A DNA stretch of 64,000 nt. Source: an uncultured Oscillospiraceae bacterium (GTDB lineage: Bacteria > Bacillota > Clostridia > Oscillospirales > Ruminococcaceae). The stretch covers positions 62,001-126,000 of the forward strand of contig CAKSLF010000004.1 in the NCBI GenBank assembly GCA_934466455.1, in the 5' to 3' direction. Positions 60,361-64,000 of the stretch are shown piece by piece. Below the pieces are notes generated by a model that worked only from the letters and a program-made list of their open reading frames with translations, was not told the origin of the DNA and made no database searches. The position numbers and the translations under genes were made by a program. How positions within the stretch are numbered: the stretch's first letter is position 1; each line of letters opens with the position of its first letter.

Positions 60361-63300
60361 ATAAGGTCTTCGACCTCTTTTGCCGCAGCCTTATCGGCGG
60401 CTTCTTTTACAAGGCGTTTGTACTCGTTTTCCGCTGCAACAAGCTTGCTTTCTGTGTCGCTTGCAAGGAATTTCTTCTGCTCGGGAGTAAGTGCGTCGAA
60501 CGCCTTTCTTGCCTCGTCGATCTTCGCCTTGCTTTCATCGGTAAAGGTTACCTCTCCGATTGCTGCGACCTTGTCGTCAACAGCCTTTGCGGCGGCTTTG
60601 TCCTCTGCCTCTTTTACAAGGCGTGCATACTCTTTTTCCGCTGCAACAAGCTTGCTTTCGGTATCGCTTGCAAGGAACTGCTTCTGGTCGGGAGTAAGTG
60701 CGTCGAATGCTTTTCTTGCTTCCTCGATTGCCTTTCCGCTTTCAAGGGTTACGGGAGTGAGTTTCGCAACCGCTTCGTCAACGGCTTTTGCGGCGGCTTT
60801 GTCGGCTTCTCTCTTTGCAACAAGCTCTGCGTATTTTGCTTCTGCATCAAGAAGAGTCTCATAGTTGCCTACTTCGGTCTTTTCTTCCTCGGTAAGCGCA
60901 TCAACTGCCGCTCTTGCCGCATCGATTCTTGCTTTGCATTCGTCAGTAAACTCAACTTCGCCAATTGCGCTGATAAGCTTTTCTACATACTGAGCATTAT
61001 CAAGCCAACGAGCATAGAGCTTGCAGCCCTCGGTAAAGATAGTATCAAGAGTTACTTCTTTTCCGCCGTCCTTTTCGGTATACCAACCGTCAAAGTGATA
61101 ATTTTCCTTGCTTGTTCCCGGAAGAACCGCAAGCTTGCCGTTCTTTTGAGTGAACAGCATCTTTGTGCCCTCTTTGCCGCCCTGATAATCGAAATAAATC
61201 TTCTGCTGACCAAGGAGAGAAAGAAGCTTGTTTACATAAACGCTCTTTACATCCTTCTGAAGCTCTTCGCCAAGAGCATCAAAGGCTTCTTTTGCCTCGT
61301 CAACCTTTACCTTTTCTTCCTCGGTAATCGGAAGCTTTGCCGGAAGTGCGGCGATAAGCTCTTCAACGGCGTGTACCTTTTCAAGGTCCGCCATTCTTTC
61401 AATGCACTTTCTCAGTTTAGCTTTGAGCTGTTCGTCGAGCTTCGCCTGTTCGTCTTCTCCGAGAGCGTCAAAGAGGCGTTCTGCGTTCTCAACGTCGCCC
61501 TTGTCGGAATATTCGAGCTTTTCGGGTGCAGGCAGTGCCTTGATAAGCTCCGCTACTGCGCCGGTGCTTCCCACAACGGTGATTGCATAAACATGAGGAA
61601 TAATTTTCAGTGCATCGTTGCCCGCCATGGACGGCCATGCCGGATCGCCGCAGGAAACATAGATTATGTCGCCCTCTTTTACGGAGATGGTTTCGCCGCA
61701 GGCATAATAATCATTGGAGGAAGGAGTGTACTGGTTAAGGTAGGTTCTTACCTGGAACGCTTTGTTGCTTGCGGTATAGTTAAGGGTTACTGTGTGCTTG
61801 CCCTCGTCCATGGTGAGAAGATAGCTCGTGGTTTCCTTATCGAAGGCGGGAGCAAGAGTTCCGTTGGTGGCGGAAAGTGCTTTCAGTGAGGTATCGGTAT
61901 TGCCCTCTACCGCACCGCCGATATCTGAACCGCGGGTTTGAGTGTAAAGGACGCTTATGCGGTCGCCGGCTTTAAGCGTGCCGTTTGCAACGCTGAATTC
62001 GCCGAAGCCGAAGTTCGTGAACCAGTCGTTGAGCGTACCCATCCAGCCGGAGCCGGAGCCGCCGCCGAACTCGCCGAGTCCGTTTATGCTGGAGATGTAG
62101 TTGTTCTCTGCGCCGACTGCAACATAGCCGTGATTTCCGAGAGCTTTAACAATGCTGCTCATCATGGTGGAATCTTCGTCGATGTCGACCCATTCCGCAA
62201 CAAGGGTTCCCGTCCACGGAGGAGTTATGGTATCGCCGTTATCGTCAACATAGGATTCGGTGAAGGTTTCGTTCTTGACCTCAACATAAACCTGTGCTTT
62301 CTGCGGAACAGCCTTCATTGCTTCAAGAGCAATGTTGAAGTAGTTTACAACCGCAGTAACGGTTTTTGCTTTGTTAATATTGGTTATGCCGTCCTCTTTT
62401 GCATAGCGGAGGGCGGTGTAGTTTTCTGCGGTGTATCTGTCTCTGTCGTATGCTGCAAAGGCTTCCTCAAGGGCTGCCTTATATGCCGCCTGTGCTTCTT
62501 CGAGAGCCATTTCCGGAGTTTCGGCATTAAGCTTCATTTCCTCATATTCGGCTTTGGAAACCATCTTGAGCGCAAATACAAGGGTGTCCGCATCGGTTTC
62601 GGGCATAATAAAGTCTGCGCTGAACATTCCTTCGCCGCCGTCAACCTTTGTGGAAAGCTTCCAAGTGTTTCCGCCGTCATAGGAAAATACCATCCAGTAT
62701 GCGTCGTCGCTTGTTACAACAAGTCTTCTTGCGTGAACAATGTCGCCGGGATATGCGGTCATGCCGTCATCGAAAGGCTCGGAAGCGGTTCCGGTAGTCC
62801 ATTTGTAATATTTTTCCGATATGCCATAGCTTACTACAACTTTATATACTTTGTTTTCGTTCGGTGCGGAAGGAAGCCAGCCGTAGCCGCTCGCAAGAAC
62901 CATGTTTTCGTCCTTCTGAACATCAATGGTAACCTTCTTGCCGGTGGGCAGATTGTTTGCGTCAAGGAGCATGAGCTTTTCCGCAAGCTCTCTTTCCTTA
63001 TCGGAAAGAAGATTCTTTTCGTAATCGTTCATGCCGCCATAAATTCTTTGGATTGCGCTTACAACATTGCTGTAAGAATAGTTTATCTCGGAAAGATCTT
63101 CGGGGATATAGCGGAGGTAGCTGCGCAGCTCCGCAACGATTGCCTCGTGGTCGCGGAGGTTCTTGTTTACCGCTTCTTGAAGCGCAGTGAAATTGTTGTT
63201 ATAGCTGTTTACAAGCTCCTTAAAGGTCTTTGCGTTCTTCTGATTTTCAACAAGGGCTTTGTACATGGGAACAAGGGTGTCCTCATAGAATCCGTCGTTG

Positions 63301-64000
63301 AAATCATAGTACTTGAACTGCTCGAAATATGCCTTTGCTTCGGCAAGGTTCTTTTCACGCTGTTTTGCAACAAGTGCGTCGGGGTCGTCCGCCGGAGCAA
63401 TATACACGGTGGTAAAGTCGCCTATCATAAGAGTGTTATAGGTACCGACTGTGGTAACGCCGTAAACATTCGTAAGGGAAGGCTCGTCGTATTTGTTGTT
63501 AACAATCGCAACGGTGTAATAGCCCGGCTCTGCAAATACATAGTCGATGGTTCCCTTTGCGTTTGTGGTAAATACGGTCTTTTGCCAATTCTGGGAAATT
63601 ACATTTTCCTCGGAAGGCTCGCTGATAAGAAGAGTAAGTCCCTCTGCGTTCAGCTTTTTGCCGAGGTTGGAGGCGTGGGCGGTTTTTGCGCTTGCCTTAA
63701 TGGTAACGCTGTCGCCGACCTTTGCGTTCTGGGTTATGGAGTTAATGCTGATAAGACCGACGCTCTTTTCAATGCCCTCGGGCTTTAACGTCGCAGAATA
63801 TAACCATTGGGTGGTATCATATCCGCTGCTGGCTTCGCCGCCGGTAAACTGGGGAGTAATACGGGCAACTACAACCTCATCTCCGTTATGGAGCTGATAG
63901 GCACTTATATCGGCATCGTTTCCGCTATTTCCCATTCTTCCGGTGTTAACATAAACGCCATTGATAAACAGTGCATAAAGGGGGCTGCCAATCAAGCTCA
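60024..64000 (-). CDS. Sortase-anchored surface protein with DUF4430 (transcobalamin-like) domains, 5' end outside window
   Basis: At least 1323 codons; the frame is still open at the right edge, so signal peptide and start are missing. In order: the end of a DUF4430-like module (PLYALFINGVYVNTG, then NGDEVVVA), Ig-like and helical regions, a complete DUF4430 module (about 61925-62300; SGWMGTLNDWF, then LKAGDRISVLYT), a cadherin-like domain, helical units, an InlB-type repeat (YHFDGWYTEKDGG, LYARW), four FIVAR-like repeats, then NPHTG, hydrophobic helix and KKHG. DUF4430 is the C-terminal fold of transcobalamin and intrinsic factor. A corrinoid-binding role is inferred. Confidence 0.78.
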   Translation of the reverse strand, partial: SLIGSPLYALFINGVYVNTGRMGNSGNDADISAYQLHNGDEVVVARITPQFTGGEASSGYDTTQWLYSATLKPEGIEKSVGLISINSITQNAKVGDSVTIKASAKTAHASNLGKKLNAEGLTLLISEPSEENVISQNWQKTVFTTNAKGTIDYVFAEPGYYTVAIVNNKYDEPSLTNVYGVTTVGTYNTLMIGDFTTVYIAPADDPDALVAKQREKNLAEAKAYFEQFKYYDFNDGFYEDTLVPMYKALVENQKNAKTFKELVNSYNNNFTALQEAVNKNLRDHEAIVAELRSYLRYIPEDLSEINYSYSNVVSAIQRIYGGMNDYEKNLLSDKERELAEKLMLLDANNLPTGKKVTIDVQKDENMVLASGYGWLPSAPNENKVYKVVVSYGISEKYYKWTTGTASEPFDDGMTAYPGDIVHARRLVVTSDDAYWMVFSYDGGNTWKLSTKVDGGEGMFSADFIMPETDADTLVFALKMVSKAEYEEMKLNAETPEMALEEAQAAYKAALEEAFAAYDRDRYTAENYTALRYAKEDGITNINKAKTVTAVVNYFNIALEAMKAVPQKAQVYVEVKNETFTESYVDDNGDTITPPWTGTLVAEWVDIDEDSTMMSSIVKALGNHGYVAVGAENNYISSINGLGEFGGGSGSGWMGTLNDWFTNFGFGEFSVANGTLKAGDRISVLYTQTRGSDIGGAVEGNTDTSLKALSATNGTLAPAFDKETTSYLLTMDEGKHTVTLNYTASNKAFQVRTYLNQYTPSSNDYYACGETISVKEGDIIYVSCGDPAWPSMAGNDALKIIPHVYAITVVGSTGAVAELIKALPAPEKLEYSDKGDVENAERLFDALGEDEQAKLDEQLKAKLRKCIERMADLEKVHAVEELIAALPAKLPITEEEKVKVDEAKEAFDALGEELQKDVKSVYVNKLLSLLGQQKIYFDYQGGKEGTKMLFTQKNGKLAVLPGTSKENYHFDGWYTEKDGGKEVTLDTIFTEGCKLYARWLDNAQYVEKLISAIGEVEFTDECKARIDAARAAVDALTEEEKTEVGNYETLLDAEAKYAELVAKREADKAAAKAVDEAVAKLTPVTLESGKAIEEARKAFDALTPDQKQFLASDTESKLVAAEKEYARLVKEAEDKAAAKAVDDKVAAIGEVTFTDESKAKIDEARKAFDALTPEQKKFLASDTESKLVAAENEYKRLVKEAADKAAAKEVEDLINAITTPITKDSKAAIDAARTAYEALTPEQKDFVSEEALKKLIIYEKAYAIVMKNEHENDRDDRRDNSSVIHITAAAAAKGEQNPHTGAPAMSIAPAMLVLAAAVLVLKKHG
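60360..60980 (-). repeat. FIVAR-like tandem repeat region
   Basis: Three to four helical units of about 62-68 residues, each with a KAAAKAVDD-type start, (K/R)AFDALTPEQKKFL centre and EKEYARLVKEA end. The DNA of neighbouring units is very similar, so unit number may vary between strains. Such units act as stalks that hold binding domains away from the wall. Confidence 0.75.

Noticed and set aside
60360..60980. Spaced repeats considered as a possible CRISPR array
   Set aside because: The repeat unit is about 190-200 bases and stays in frame as helical protein repeats; there are no short identical repeats with unique spacers. No CRISPR array was seen elsewhere in the window.
60030..63788. Two frames of over 600 codons antisense to the DUF4430 surface protein
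   Set aside because: Cys- and Phe-rich shadow translations of repetitive coding DNA, with no ribosome sites.

Overview
The window looks like the chromosome of a Gram-positive anaerobe of the class Clostridia, probably a gut species of the Oscillospirales or a related order. Evidence is strong GGAGG ribosome-binding sites, ECF vitamin transporters, ClpE, CvpA/DUF5711, MurT/GatD, a glycerol-3-phosphate dehydrogenase/DUF1667 operon, the TIGR03915/TIGR03916 repair pair and sortase-anchored surface proteins. Two halves differ in character: positions 1 to about 21540 are AT-rich accessory DNA, and the rest is a more GC-rich core chromosome read mostly on the minus strand.

Accessory half. I read this as a tandem stack of three related integrative and mobilizable elements. 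Element 1 (left end outside the window, right end near 8380) carries a MobV relaxase with an oriT, a TnpV protein and a terminator, then cargo: abiEi-abiEii, a FokI-like double adenine methylase with an HNH nuclease, and the HEPN defence protein ApeA. Element 2 (8380-19547) has repressor, excisionase-like gene, tyrosine integrase, MobC-like protein, an ATPase gene broken by an amber codon, a MobV relaxase and TnpV, then cargo: two methylases, an EVE/PD-(D/E)XK nuclease, an HNH nuclease, controllers and a Clp-fold serine protease. Element 3 (19548 to about 21537) is a remnant: a GIY-YIG gene, repressor and excisionase-like gene, ending inside a broken lysR. Both junctions carry the same 14-base core, which reads Glu-Trp-Glu-stop, the conserved end of GMP synthase (guaA). 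The elements therefore probably target the 3' end of guaA. In elements 1 and 2 the variable cargo lies between tnpV and this core.

Core half, left to right: a DHHW/MBOAT acyltransferase pair whose MBOAT protein has a lipoprotein-like N-terminus; an anti-sigma-like protein; comF; ycxB-like; DUF2974 lipase-like protein and clpE; cvpA and DUF5711; an ECF S component and recG; a membrane flavodoxin; SIMPL and AlkD-type proteins; a second ECF S component behind a structured leader; a glpA-type operon; a two-gene DNA-repair module with a LexA-like box in its promoter; a TauE exporter; an oligopeptide ABC transporter; a MurT/GatD-like pair whose GatD lacks its catalytic Cys and His; an M24 peptidase, YqeG phosphatase and rpsU.

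Right end (55.8-64 kb): two large sortase-type surface proteins with near-identical C-termini and 3' flanks. A well-formed cobalamin riboswitch followed by an intrinsic terminator precedes the left one. The right one, cut by the window edge, contains DUF4430 (transcobalamin-like) modules. Together they suggest a B12-repressed, cell-wall-anchored corrinoid-capture system. The accessory half and this surface locus are the most interesting parts of the window.
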